Shown: piece by piece, positions 28,853 through 42,400 of the stretch
Numbering within the stretch: position 1 is the first letter of the stretch
Layout of the letters: the number at the start of each line of letters is the position of its first letter
NCBI RefSeq assembly: GCF_000235365.1
Contig: NC_016456.1
Coordinates: 248,001 to 312,000, forward strand
DNA length: 64,000 bases
From: Eremothecium cymbalariae DBVPG#7215
Lineage: Eukaryota; Ascomycota; Saccharomycetes; Saccharomycetales; Saccharomycetaceae
Direction: 5' to 3'
The notes under the pieces: model-generated
What the model saw: only the letters and a program-made list of their open reading frames with translations
Database searches by the model: none
What the model was told of the DNA's origin: nothing
Made by a program: the position numbers and the translations under genes

Positions 28853-29018
28853 AAATCATTGATAGGTATATATCAACCCTTTTTGTTTACTTTAGAACGG
28901 CCTATATATCTATATACTTGAAATGTATCACTTTACTTGGGTGTATATAGTTGACCCATATGATTCCATACTTTAGTAATATGAGCGTTTGACAAAGCGG
29001 TTTCCTGGATACCCCTTA

Positions 29019-32000
29019 ATGTGCGAATCAACTAGTTGCAACATTTATATACTAAAAAGCTCAATTAATGCTATGAGTTTCGATGACAAGACAGAAAATC
29101 AGTCTGTCACAATGAATGTCTCTATAGAAAGGTTAGTGACGCTTTTAGATCGATTATTAGACTTACAAACAGAGGCGGGGACACATGAATCGAAAACATC
29201 CTCGCTATATGGACTTCTTTCAAAGTTCCCTCTGGATGGCAATGCACAAGGCTCGATTAGAGATTATGTGGAACTGGAGATATCTCAGAGATTTCTTAAT
29301 TTAAAGAGTACAGACAGGAATTTTTTACTGGACGCAGAGGCGTGGGAACATTTGGCCACTTTCGATTACGAACAGAACGAAATTATTTATAGTGTCGTTC
29401 TGCAGGTGATCATCTCTTTGATGAATAATTCCCTAATCAACAAACAGGTAGTGGCTAATGAAGTAAACATAAAAGAGTTGATAAAGGGGAAAATAGAACA
29501 AACAACTAATGATCTCGTATCGGGGGGGTTAATCGAACTTTACTATCAAATATTATCTGTTAGCTGCACACCTAGTGATCTTCTCTACTTATACACCAAT
29601 CTCCCTGAATACAAGACTCAATTTTTCTATATATTAAACAATTTGGGGGAGGAACTGTCGGATCCCTACTCAGAATGTTATCTTGAGTTCGAAAATTGTT
29701 ATCAAAGATATGATCTAAACACACCAAAAGAACAGTTGACTATCAGTATTTGGATAGAGTTTTTAAACATTACCTCCAATAGGATTTTCACCATTGGACA
29801 AGACCTCTCTTTAGAAGTTAAAGAAAATACCCTTAGTATCTCCAATGATGAATTTATATTGGGTATATTTGACATGTTTGATATCCTGTTGTTTACCTTA
29901 TATCATATTACCATACTCATCGATAGAGACAATATAACGCTATACGTCGATGGAACCTACGTCCAGTCGTTAAATATTTTACACGGATCTGTGCAAGATA
30001 TATATTACATTGAACTAGGGTCTATGATGTGCCTATTTAAGTTGTATCGATTAATTTTATGGGGAGGTCTTCTTCCGGAGTCATCTATACAGTTAGCCGA
30101 TCAACTAGTCTTATTTCGGAATCCCCCAAAGGAATGGAATAATCATAATGATTCAATTATACCTAAGGTACCTGGAACTCTAATTGAACAAGGGACTGTG
30201 CTGCACGTTGCGAAAGATAATATTGAACTTGATGTTCTCCCGTCGAGATGGATAGCTGTGATGCGAAAGGATCCAACCACATATACTGTAAGTTTATCAG
30301 AAGATACATCACTACATAACAGCAAGTGTTTCTATTACCAGAATGCAAATATAATATCTTCCATGGATACTATCTATGTCTTTAGGATAATAGTTCACTT
30401 GCTTGGCAGAGCTGAAGACATGGACTACTTTTACAAATGCTTAGAACATCTTTTTATCATACTAAAAAACCCTTACTTGAAGCATCAATTTGAAACTGAG
30501 TTTGGTTATGCGTTATTGAGTGCATTGTTGACTAGAAATGTACTAAAACGAATTAATGAGCCACTTTCTATTGAGTTTTGGAATTTAGTTTTGGAATATT
30601 GTGGTTTGAATATCAGAGATCCTTCATTATCAATTGTTAAAAACAGAGAAGCTTACAAAAATTTAGTGCTAAACTTGGAATTATGGATATCTTGTACTCA
30701 CAAGACACCAGCCGTTTATGAACTGGTCAGGTTTCTTCTGTTCCAAATAGATTGGATTCAGAATTCGAACAATCGGAATTACAATAGGATGCAACTTCAA
30801 GGATTGAAGATTATTGAATCTTTTACTATACAACAACATTTGGGATTTAACAAGAACTCCACAGACAACATCTTTATTGAAATGAGTTCTGATTTTGTCA
30901 ATTTTTATAAATCACTGTTGGATAACGATTTAACATCAAGAAATATATTTTACTTCCTATATTTTGTACACTACGAGATCAAGTGTAGTTTTTTCAAAAG
31001 TGCAAGGATTGTTTTAAAAGCTCTGGATGCTGTATTTTTTGCAGCAATCAAAGCTGATGACCAACATGCAATTAGCAAATTATGCCAGGCGCTATCTCTC
31101 AAGCTGTTAATGCTAATGCTTGATTCTACCTCCGAAGATGAAGATTTAAAAATTGTAATCCTTTCGATATTATTCAAGTACCTTCGACTGCGAACTGACA
31201 CACGCAAAACCTTTGTGAGAAGCCGTGGCTATATTTTGTTATTTTCAATTTTGAAAGACTCGAAACAAAGTACTATGGGCGAGGTCATAAAACTACTGTT
31301 TGCCTTTTCTTTAGGTGGTAACTTAGATCCAATTAAGTTAGAAACTGATGACAGATTAATAATCCCAACAGGTGAAAAAGTGAAGAAAATTATAGTCGAA
31401 ATTCACTATTTGATAATCTCTTTACTTGAATATTCTGTGATGAATGACATAAAGGAAAATAAGCAAAATGAATTACAAGCAATTGTTTGTGATTATATTA
31501 GTGAGTTATCTGCTATCCAAGAAAGGCAAGATATATATTCCATATTTGAACCTGAGGCAAGCAAAGTTCCCGAAAAGTTAGTGAATTTACTTATAACGCT
31601 AAGCAAACCTCAAAATGGATTAATATATGAAGATGCAACACGCCTTATCCGCAAGTTCGTTTCTAATAATATATTATATCACATAAAGAACAATAAGCCT
31701 CATGAATTCGTCAATTACCTACAGGCTTTACTAGATATGAAAGGGACCTCTGATATTTATAGTGGCCGACCTGCTACTTCTAAAACCATAAACTATATTG
31801 CGCCAGCTATTTCAATAGGAATTATGCCAGTTGTCTCGGATGAACTTCTTAGGTTGGGACCTCAGTTAGATAGTTTATTCACTGAATATCCGAATATGCT
31901 GAGAAACGTCGTGCATTTTTTTGAAGAAATCAAAGATTGTTTACCTTCAATTATGTTTGAACCTTCAACGTATTTGTCCATCCACCAGTGTATTCTGACC

Positions 32001-35000
32001 ATTTTAGAGTCGGTTAAGCATTATAACTTTTTAAGAAGGAAAACAACACATTTGAACTCTTTGATACAAACTGAGGAGCTTAACATTTACACGCTTCTTA
32101 ATTTAGTTATGGAAGAGAAGCTCGAGTTATCTGCAGAACAATGGACACAATTTTTCAAGTCTTTATTATTTTATCAAGAATCATTGTTCAGCGTACAAGT
32201 AAACAAGTTTGAAAGAGAATTTCCTGCTTCGTTCGTTTTGTTTCTAATATACTACATCCAACGCGCAGACCCTGAAGAATCAAGAACTCTACCCATGAAT
32301 TGTTTACGCACCATACTAATTCATCAAGGCGTTGATGCACAATCTCTAGCTCCAGTTATAAGCCGTCAGTATAGAGAAGACATTGCCAATTCATTCTCAC
32401 AAATTCTGGTCTCAAACGACGATGAAGTTTTTGAATTGTTGTTGTCACTGAAAATAAAGGCTATACTTGATCCAATACGGCCTGAATTTATCCAGCATAC
32501 GTTAGCTAAGAAAATGTCTTTAACTGGTAGGCATGAAATAATACCTAATGCTAAAGTCACAGCTTCACTACTACAAATGAAGCAGCATCTAATTGATAAT
32601 AACTTGTTGGAAGCGCAGAAGATTCATCAATTATTTAAGAGAGACAATATTAGTTTCTCTCAGAAAATAGTAGCAGCTGAGGAAAAGAGAGTCTTGAACT
32701 TCTTCAACGATATCGAGGATGATGTCATTTTTTACTTTAATCGCATTTACAATTTGGATATTGATGCGCTAGAATTCAACAAGCTCCATGGATATGATAG
32801 TGAATTGGAATTAATTTGGAATATAGATACATGCGAGGACTGTAATCGCATGAAAAAGAGGTTAATTGGTGTCTATGATCATCCATCACAAATAGCTTTG
32901 GAGCCCTCTACATCAGATAATATGCGTACTTCTTCTCCCAGTGTAATAAAAAGATCTTCTAGCAGTATTAAGTCATACTGTATTGTTGTTGGATTCGAAT
33001 CTCTGAACCTATCGCATTTAGAAGAAGATAATAATAGGAAGGTGTTACGAAGCCTAAAGGATGGTGACTTGGTTAAACAAATTTGGAATTGTAGTCGCGT
33101 GGTAGGATTAAATGTTCACGAAGGTATCCTGGTTATGGGAAATAGATATCTATATTTTATCACAAACTACTTCTTCTCTGCGAGAAAAAAGTCCGTCATA
33201 AACATATCTGACGCTCCATACAATGAACGGGATAAAACAGCTGCATTAATATCAGGATCTTCGGAATGTTCAAACGATGATACCAGGGACCATAATATGA
33301 TATATTGGGACCTTTCAAAATTAACTTTTTTGATTAAGAGACCATTTTTGTTGAGGGATGTTGGTGTGGAATTTCTATTTGAACATGGTAAGAATTGTTT
33401 TTTAAGCTTTTCCACATCAGGTGTCAGAGATGATGTCTATCGCTACATGGACAAGCTGCCAAGAAGCCATGATATTGACCGAGCATTATTTGAAACGTTA
33501 GATGAAGTAAATAAACGTACCCAAGATATTGGATTTAGGAATGGGATATCTTCAGTTTCATTATCAACTAAGTTTGCTAATGTATTTTCTCCGCCATCTA
33601 ATCTATTGGATACATTTGACGCAATAAACTTATGGAAAAATGGTTACATCTCTAATTTCTATTATTTAATTATTATAAACACGTTAGCTGGGAGAACTTT
33701 CAATGACTTAACTCAATATCCAGTGTTTCCATGGGTGGTGGCCGATTATATAAGCGACGAACTTGATCTCAATGATCCCAGAACATTTAGGGATCTATCG
33801 AAACCAATGGGTGCCCAGGATAACTCAAGAATGCAGCAGTTCATAGAACGCTATGAAGCATTGTCTTCTCTAGGTGATGAAAATTCACCTCCATTTCACT
33901 ACGGCACACATTATTCATCTGCCATGATTGTATCATCCTACATGATTAGGTTAGAGCCTTTTGCTAAGTCATATTTATTGTTGCAAGGCGGCAAATTTGG
34001 GCCTCCAGATAGATTATTCAATTCAATTGAACGTTCATGGAAGTCTGCATCCAGTGAAAATACAACCGATGTTCGTGAGTTAATACCAGAATTTTACTAT
34101 CTACCTGATTTTTTGTCCAATGTTAACAATTATAATTTTGGATGGCTCCAGTCCGGAGACAAGGTGGGTGATGTAATATTGCCTCCCTGGGCAAAAAATG
34201 ATCCAAAGATATTTATTAGTAAGAACAGAGCAGCTTTGGAAAGTCCATATGTATCAGAAAATCTACATAAATGGATTGATTTGGTTTTTGGCTTCAAACA
34301 AAAAGGGGAAGGTGCCATTAATTCAGTAAATGTTTTCAATAAACTAAGCTATCATGGGGCTATTGACTTAGACAGAATTAACGATGAAGCTGAGAGAAGA
34401 TCTGTGACTAGCATAATCCATAATTTTGGTCAAACTCCATTGCAATTGTTTGATTCTCCACATCCAAAAAGAGACTTCAAAGATGTTTACTCATTGACTG
34501 ATACTTTCTGGGATACTTTTAAAGCTATTCCCAATTCATCTGTACCAATCCGGTTACACTGTAGTGATACAGCTGTTAAATCACTTACTCTGAACTATAA
34601 AGAGACGACTTCTGTTGAATGGACAGGGTATCCAAGTGACATAATAGATATTTCTGGTGCTTTGGTTACCCTATTGAAACCGAATTCCATTAAAATCAGA
34701 GATAAAATATTCAGCGATGTACATCGAACCATCGTGACCATCCTCAAGAATTATTGTGATAATTATTTTATTACGGGTGATGATATGGGGCTCATTAAAG
34801 TATGGAACGTTTGTAATAATAATCAAGGAGATGTATCTTTGGAGCTTGTGAATAATTGTTGTGGACATATGAATGGTATTAAAGAGATTGCTACAGCTAA
34901 CGAATATAACACCATGTTAACCTTGGATGTTACAGGAAATATGTATATCTGGGATATCTTAAAGGGAGAAGTGATCAGAATTATATCGAAAAATGCATCA

Positions 35001-35431
35001 TACATCGCAATTTCTGGTAGTACTAGTAATATAGCAATGGTCGATGAATCAGACAATCTCACTGTTTATGATCTAAATGGTTCTGTATTTACAAGTATCA
35101 AATTAGAAAAAACGGTATCTAACATTGCCTTTATGAATTTTGCTTCTATTGAAATGCCTAAAAAAAACATATGTACTGGAAAGAAAAAGATATCATTATT
35201 GTTGGTTTTCGAGATTGCACTGTGAGCTTGTATGAGTTGGTCCTATTAACTGATAAATGGGGTCTTGAACTTTTGAAAACGCTAAAAGCTGCGAATACTG
35301 GTTACATTACAGCCTTAAACTCCAGGATAAAAACAATTCAACTTAATAATGGTTGTCAAGAATCCAAGGAAGTTATTCGTGCAGAAATATCGGCCGGTGA
35401 TTCAAATGGATTCATTCATACTTGGAAGTGA
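29019..35431 (+). CDS. BPH1: Bph1, BEACH-domain protein; frame broken at an A8 run near the C-terminus
   Basis: Large BEACH/WD40 protein of the Chediak-Higashi (LYST) family, linked in yeast to membrane traffic and cell-wall or acid stress (YCR032W). The first ATG is 29019; ATGs at 29073 (MSFDDKTENQ) and 29112 are alternatives. A long helical N-terminal region contains a lectin-like part (DRDNITLYVDGTYVQSL). A PH-like domain lies at about 33040-33450, the BEACH domain at about 33620-34480 (INTLAGRTFNDLTQYPVFPW, FHYGTHYSS), then WD repeats. The frame stops at 35223-35225, but after the A8 run at 35160-35167 the neighbouring frame continues the WD part (KDIIIVGFRDCTVSLYELV) to 35431, ending GFIHTWK. 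Joined, it is about 2,140 residues, against 2,167. Confidence 0.9.
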
Positions 35432-35519
35432 TACGCATTGTTGTTTTTCAAATTATAAATTTTTATGTGTAGTAAAGAATTCGATAACCGCTCTGCAAAT
35501 GGGCACTGTCATTTTACCA

Positions 35520-37052
35520 TTAAATGGTTATTCTTTTTAATAAATCAACCTTCGATACTTCATCCTGAAATTCCTTCTCATCAATGGTACTCTTTATTAA
35601 CTTGACAGATTGCTTTGCTTTTCGCCCATATTTTCCGGTCTCTATTGAAACCACTCCACACAATTCTAGGGCATCGCAGCTTTCTAAAAATTCATTCCGC
35701 TTTAATGGGTTAAGCGCAATGGTTCCAGATAACAGTTTGCTGTAATAATCGTATGCATCGTCAATAGAGCACCTTGCCTTATATAGATCTGACTTTTCCC
35801 TGTGAACCAGTGCACATAGCACAACTTTCTGTTGCATGTTGAGTTTTGATATTCTTGATTTAGTAGAAGAGCCATTAATGTATGTCGAGAAAACCCTTGA
35901 AACATGTGTGAGAGTAACACGAACCACAATATCTGAGGATTTATTCTTCAAAGATTCAAGTTCTGCGAGCTCAACACTATTCCTTAAAACGTCAAAAAGC
36001 TTCCTTAAATCACCAGTATTACAGGAGCATTTCTTTGCAGCAAATTTGATTGCCATTGGTTGTATGATGGACTCGTTTTTGTCAATTGATTTCAACTTAC
36101 TAGTAACTATTTCAAACATCTCATCCGAGCTATAAGGAGCAAAATTGATAATCTGCGGCAGGAAATCAGAAGCTAAAGCCAACCTGTTTAGCAGCCTATC
36201 CTTCATATCTAAACTGTTGGCGATGCCTATCAATGTAAACCTAACAGATGGTAGTTTGGCAAGGATAAATAAATTGACAATGATCCTCGTAGCATTACTA
36301 TCTTCCAACGTAGAGGTTAATAATTTGTCCATTTCATCTAGAATGACTACAAAAGCCGTATTAGAATGAGCCTTGATAAACTTTTGTAAATCTTCCATGG
36401 TTTTTACAGGCTCTTTATTAGAATCCTGAATGCATGATTGTCTATGGATTTTAGACCAGATGGACTCTGGTTTTCTCAATGCAATGCAGTTAAGCGAAAC
36501 CACCGCCACAGATTGATAACGACCAGGCGCAGTCTCGTAATGCAAGGTATTAGCCAAAGTTGGGTCATGTTTTGGTGCGTTTCTCCTGTTCTCTTCTCCA
36601 ATTATAATCGTATGAAAAGTCTGCCTGATTATCAACTCCAGTTGGGCCGTCTTCCCCGTTCCCGGGGGACCCGTAATATACAACGAACCCCCATGATCAG
36701 ACCCCACTGAATTCTTCAAAAACTGAGCAATCGCAGCATATTGTTTCTGTCTTGTTGGCAGCCAAGGCTTATCCATCGCTGTAAACGATGACCGCTGCAA
36801 TACTGACTTGGTCTTGGAATATATAGAGCTCTTACCAAATACCAATCGTTTCGGCTGCACCTCCACATCCGGCTCAAGCTTCATGCTATGCTTGAGCCGT
36901 AGAGCCGGTGCCATCACAGACAAATCCTGTTTCTCAGGAGATGCTGGGGGTGTCCTTAATCCCCGGAGCCTCTTGGCCGCTGGCAAAACCACATCAACGC
37001 CATTTCCCTCTTCAAATGGTAGCAGTATCGTCCGCTTGTTTCTCGTAAGCAT
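35520..37052 (-). CDS. CDC6: Cdc6, replication-licensing AAA+ ATPase
   Basis: Licensing factor that binds ORC and loads Mcm2-7 at origins in G1 (YJL194W). The N-terminal 80 residues are regulatory, with overlapping CDK sites in RTPPASPEK (T34, S38), which mark SCF-Cdc4 degrons in yeast. The AAA+ core has Walker A GPPGTGKT (128-135) and Walker B VVILDEMDKLL (D239, E240). The C-terminus is a winged helix (about 400-510). It has 510 residues against 513 in yeast and ends nearly back to back with BPH1 (under 90 bp between the 3' ends). An MBF site lies upstream. Confidence 0.96.
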   Translation of the reverse strand: MLTRNKRTILLPFEEGNGVDVVLPAAKRLRGLRTPPASPEKQDLSVMAPALRLKHSMKLEPDVEVQPKRLVFGKSSIYSKTKSVLQRSSFTAMDKPWLPTRQKQYAAIAQFLKNSVGSDHGGSLYITGPPGTGKTAQLELIIRQTFHTIIIGEENRRNAPKHDPTLANTLHYETAPGRYQSVAVVSLNCIALRKPESIWSKIHRQSCIQDSNKEPVKTMEDLQKFIKAHSNTAFVVILDEMDKLLTSTLEDSNATRIIVNLFILAKLPSVRFTLIGIANSLDMKDRLLNRLALASDFLPQIINFAPYSSDEMFEIVTSKLKSIDKNESIIQPMAIKFAAKKCSCNTGDLRKLFDVLRNSVELAELESLKNKSSDIVVRVTLTHVSRVFSTYINGSSTKSRISKLNMQQKVVLCALVHREKSDLYKARCSIDDAYDYYSKLLSGTIALNPLKRNEFLESCDALELCGVVSIETGKYGRKAKQSVKLIKSTIDEKEFQDEVSKVDLLKRITI

Positions 37053-39414
37053 CCCTCTATTTTACTTTGCCAACTCTCTCTATCTCTCTTTAAAGAATTG
37101 CCTGTATATTATCAATATACTAACTACCAAAACAAAGATACATCTACCCTATTTCAAGCCTAAAAGTTGGGAACTAAACTTATGAACCATAATATATTTA
37201 AACTATACAAACATTTCCAACGATCTGACGTGCCAATATCAAACGCCAGATCCGGAGCATGTTTCGTGTTCATGAAGCTTTACCGAAGTGGGACTAGGTA
37301 GATCTTAACGGTCCATTCATTGCTTTTTCGAAGGATTTTAATTGACGCGTCGCATCTTCATCACTTGGAATACCTAAACTAGTAATCCGTTGTACATGAC
37401 TGCTGAAAGTACTTAGAAGTTGTTTATAGAGCCGAGTGAATTAATGCCAGACATGGTTTGGCATTAATGCAGTAGGAGACGTTCTCTCACTAACGATACT
37501 ACGTGCAGTGTGTGTGTGTAAATCCGGCATGTGTTGGTCTTAAGTGTTTCAGGAATTGAGGTCGATTGGAGGGGAGGAGGAAGTGAAATTTTCCTCGAGG
37601 ATTTTGCTTATGTAAGTGTTATAACGGCTCGAGAAAAACCACAACACTGCAGAAAAGCGTGTGAGTTAGAAAGAACCGCAGTGGGTTTTCGTATTTGGCA
37701 TGTTCCATATATGTTTTATGCGTCTAGAAAAAATCATGAGGATTGTGGGGTTCCATTACGATCATCGTAGGGTTTGTTGGGTTTCTGCCGTATTTGATAT
37801 TCCCACTCCGTGTACATGCATGGAGATAGCACGGCAACACAGTTTCTAAGATGTATCTGCGACGCGCTTATCGATACGTGGATTTCTCGTGCGTTTCTTG
37901 CGCATTGTAAACTTAAATCTCAACAATCCAGGGGCAACGTAATTGCTCTGGGATGCCGGTGTCCGAGAGGGGTTCAATCATCTTTGGAAGCTTTAGTTAC
38001 TTGGAATGAGCGGATTGTGGGTTGTGGATTTCCGGAGTGAGTGCCCTTTCCTCCCTCTTAAAAAAAGGGCTACTTTGGTTTATTCTATTCCTCGCGCAAT
38101 GAGGGTCTGATTGCTTTCCTGATACAATGCTGTCGGACCGATATCCAAAAGCGAGCGCACTTTGTCGCATATGCATACATCCCCGACAGACATAGTTTGT
38201 AAGACTTTCTTGTTGGATCGTTACAGTCTTTTCTAGTCACAATGATGCACAGGATTTCGAACCAACTCAGCACATGTTCACAGGTCACGGCATCCTTGCC
38301 ACGTTCGGTCCCATCATCAGGCTCCCGCGCAAGATTGTATGCAACAAGTTAGCTTTTTCCTACGGAAATCGTTGCCACATTCTACTACGTACCCGACAAG
38401 TCTGCTAAACTTCGGCCACCCAGGTAAGTCTCCTGCCTGCCTCTTTGGTAGCTACGCTATCATAATCTTGTAAACTATATCGCCTACCCCTCCCCTCCAT
38501 CCCATATCTAATTAAAAAATAAAAAAACCACTGATATCATGGCGGAACGGAGGGACACAGGTAGAGAGAAGCCAAAAGATTCACCTATGTTTCAAAAAGC
38601 CTCCTTATGCCAGATATAGCACACGACACATTGCTGTGTCAAGACTTTCTATTTTACCACGATGGTCCTTAATAGGTATAAGTAAAAACCTTATCGGCCA
38701 CATAGACGCCTCATTGATCCATCCAAAAACAATGCGAAAGCCCCAACCATACAGTATTATGTAATAACCATCCAAACTCCCAAATTTACTTGCTGTTTGA
38801 CAAAAGTACACTCAAATGCATAAACCTAGGGGCGCCTCTGTCGCATTGCAACGCCGCTTGTTGCGTTTACCGGCGCACAACCTCGCACAGCAGCAGTTTA
38901 ACATACAGCGTACATATGTCATATCATAAACATCAAAAACACATAACTAAATTGCCACAAATCATACAAGTACCCTAAAACTCCCACGGCAATTCCTCTT
39001 TATCCTCTCAACAGTGGTTTATCTATAGAAACATTCAACCATCACCTTCTACGAGGTGGAATTAGATGTTCTAACAAGTCGAACCCATTTTACAGGAACA
39101 ATTTTTGTGCTGTGTGAATTCTCAGCCAACTAGACATAAAACTATCTCTGATAAACAACACGGCACATAGTCGACAACTGATTAGATATTCATAGCTGCA
39201 GAACTGTTTCCCTTTCCTTGAAGACTGAGATATCGTACGGTTTCGAAGTACAAACTTTATACTAATATTTTTTCTCTGTTTCTGTCGTTTTTCGTTTGGG
39301 AAAGAAAAGATTGCAGTGTGAGTTTAAAGAGAGGTGATACTATTGCAAAACAGAACAAGGGAGAAAGAGCTATATAGCTATAATACAGCTATTTTTGAGC
39401 GTTTTTTTTTTGAA
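37053..39414. promoter_or_regulatory. 2.4-kb divergent region CDC6/SNT1
   Basis: The longest gap in the window. A perfect GACGCGTC (MBF/MCB) lies at 37344-37351, about 290 bp before the CDC6 ATG. A 10-bp perfect inverted repeat ATTAATGCCA/TGGCATTAAT with a 9-nt spacer is at 37440-37468. The open frames here (for example 37531-37770 and 37810-38040) have no recognisable family and no neighbours in the same frame. Pyrimidine-rich sequence near 38430-38510 and AT-rich sequence near 39240-39300 suit promoter DNA for SNT1. I see no tRNA or centromere signal. Confidence 0.6.
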
Positions 39415-42400
39415 ATGCCAATATCTCAGAGACTAGGAGAGAAGAAGAGGTATCACTATAGTGGTAATAGCAGGAATTCTTCGTATTCGCGAGGTGGTCA
39501 TCACTCGCACAACCCTACACAGTACCATCATACAGGTCCTACGCCGAATCAGACAGTATCGACATCGCATGGAAGCCCGTCTATTTCACAAGGTACAGAT
39601 TCAAGGCCTTCTCGGTATGATCCTAAAGTTTCTTTGAATAACAAGTCTTTTTCGCCGAGAACTGGTAGTCGATATAATCCAGACCCTTCGACCTCTAGCC
39701 CACTTAAGAAAAATGCACCCGACCTAATATCCAGGTACTCGGGGACCTCGTCATTATCTCATAGCAGATACAACCCCCAGGTGGGTCCACCTCCTTTAAC
39801 AGCGCCCACAGCGACAACTGGACCGTATCAGGGATATAATAGTTATGGAAACCAATACAGTTCTGTAAACAGACACAAACCAAGGACTTTGGATACAACG
39901 GACCTCCATGATAATACTTTGGGTTCAAACGGCTATGCTAGTAATTCTGGAAAATGGCGAGATTCAAATATGTTATCTTCTTCTTCGTCCTCATCTAATA
40001 TGACCAATCAGCAGTTGGATTACGACGCCGGAAATTCAGCAGCACCTTTATCAGCTTCACAACACTATCGGAGATCGAATAGTGCAGGAAATAGTACTCC
40101 AAAGTACTACCGAAATATTAACTATGGAACTAAATATGGATATAAGCCGAAACATAATGGAAATGACGGTATTGATGATAGATATGAGATGCCTAAATCG
40201 AAAAAGAACTTTGATAACCAACACTCTCTCGGGTCCAGTTTAATAAATTCTGTTCCGATGACTACTAAAAAGATTGGGAAAAGGGTTGCTAATGCCCATA
40301 AACGGATTGATTTAAAATTAGAAGAAAATGTTTGTCTTGATGACAGTGAGAATGAATCAATAAAATCAGTTGAAAATCAAAGCATTTATTATGGTAATAT
40401 GAAAACGCATATAGATGCTGAACTGACTGATGAACAATATATGGAATCACGGGAAGAAGAAAGATATAAGAAGAAGCGGGAAAATGATGGAATGGGGCAA
40501 CTTAAAGTTGCAGATATCAGAGATCAAGATGGGGGTAAGGATAAGGACGACGAAGATCATGATGACGAAGAAGATGAGAAAGAAGAGGAAGATGAAGATG
40601 AAGAAGAGCATGGCGATGAGATGGATACTGATGATATCAATCACAGGTCAACTAGGTTTCCTACCACTGTTGAGGAACTAGCATTTGAAATGCAAAAGGA
40701 TTCTATGTTATACAGTGATTACACAGACCCCCTTGCCCAAAGACCTCACGTCCCAAAGTCATTACCTGAGTCATTGCCATATCCTGAGCCACTTAACCCC
40801 GTTGAAGGTTGTATCTTCCCGATGCTTGAACCTGAAATGAAGTTGTGGCTTTTAAAGAACCGACCACGGAAGGAAAGGATTTCGAAACAGACATACTTAT
40901 TAAAAGTTCCAATCAAGGAACTTTCAGAATATCCATTTATGTCTCAGAATATCTTAATCCATAAACAGGCTATTCGTCCAATTTTATTGTCTGCAATTTC
41001 TAAGTTGAAACATTATGAATTTTTAAGGACTATACAGTTGAAAAAAAAATTCCTAGAATTGCAAGATGACTGGACTTCTAAATGTGACAGAATGGATAAA
41101 ATGAGCGAGAGAATTAGGAGACAAGAGATCGAAGAAAAGAAACGTATAGAAGAAGAGGAACGTAAACATGAGGAAAAGCAGCGTGCGCTACAGGTACAAC
41201 AGAGTCAAAGTGGTTTATCGCGGCGCAGAAACAGGGCTGACTTTGTTGATGACGCTGAGATAGAATCCGTTCTCCTGCAGATAGATCCAGATTATAAACA
41301 CCATCAACTTGCAGCAACTATTCCGCCAATGATAATCGATCCTGTAAAAAAATATTCGATAAAGTTTAAAGATGTTAGTAATTTGGTTACTGATAAAGAT
41401 GCGTGGGCTTCAAGAGTTATAACTGATGCGATTGATACTTTTTCTGATCAGGAACATGAGCAGTTTGTGGAAGCTTATTTATCATATCCAAAGAGGTTTG
41501 GAAAAATTTCCAACTATATGGGTGGTCTTAGGACTCCTGAAGAGTGTGCTTTGCACTATTATAAGACTAAGAAAGCGGTAAAGTATAAGAAGTTGATAAT
41601 GGAGAAGAATAAGAAACGTAAGAGTAGCGTACCTCGTCGCCGTAAGGAGAAAGAAAGAGAAAAGGAAAGATCGAAACAAAAACTAGGCAGCCCTGACACC
41701 GATGTTGCAATGGATGAAAGATCCAGAACAGAAGAGCCAGAAGTAGAATTTGAAAAGACCAAAGTCGTCATGGAACAAGTTGAAGTGAAAGTTATGGATG
41801 AAAAAGATCGAAAAGATCGAAAAGGTGGGATGGATCGCAATGAGAATGATATACCTTATATAGATGTCAAGCCCACTAACTCTACAGCGCTTAATGTCAT
41901 AGATAATGACAATGCAACCGAAGATGAAGATGAATACCCTCATGCGCCTGCGATTGAGGTTCAGGATCCAGCTATTGCTAATATGAAAACACCTATAGTT
42001 GGTGAACAAGGTTCCCGAAAACGTACGATTGATGAGGTAAAATTTGTTAATACAGAGGGCTCTTATCAACCGCAGTCTGGAGCAAAAGAAGTTTCATTAG
42101 AATTAACTCAGGATCATCAGCCAACCCAGGTATCCTCAAAGTCAGAATTTAAGGATATTCCAGGAGATGAGGAAGAAGGATCATTTGGAAGCATTAAAAA
42201 GAGACCCAAGAATATTGACAGCCATCACAGGTCGAGTTACTGGAGTGTTAGAGAGAGTGACATGTTTCCGAGCTTATTAAAGGAATATGGCTCACAATGG
42301 CATTTAATTTCTGACAAGTTAGGCACCAAGTCTACTACAATGGTACGGAATTATTATCAAAGAAAGGCTGAAGCAAAAGGATGGCAACCATTACTGGAGG

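Noticed and set aside
37955..37985. GGTTCAATC resembling a tRNA B box
   Set aside because: No A box at the right distance, no acceptor stem and no anticodon arm could be drawn.
37531..38978. Several 60-80 codon frames in the CDC6/SNT1 gap
   Set aside because: Composition is random-like, there is no homology I recognise, and they lie on both strands without order.
39334..39414. Upstream extension of SNT1
   Set aside because: It begins at GTG; the ATG at 39415 gives the family N-terminus.
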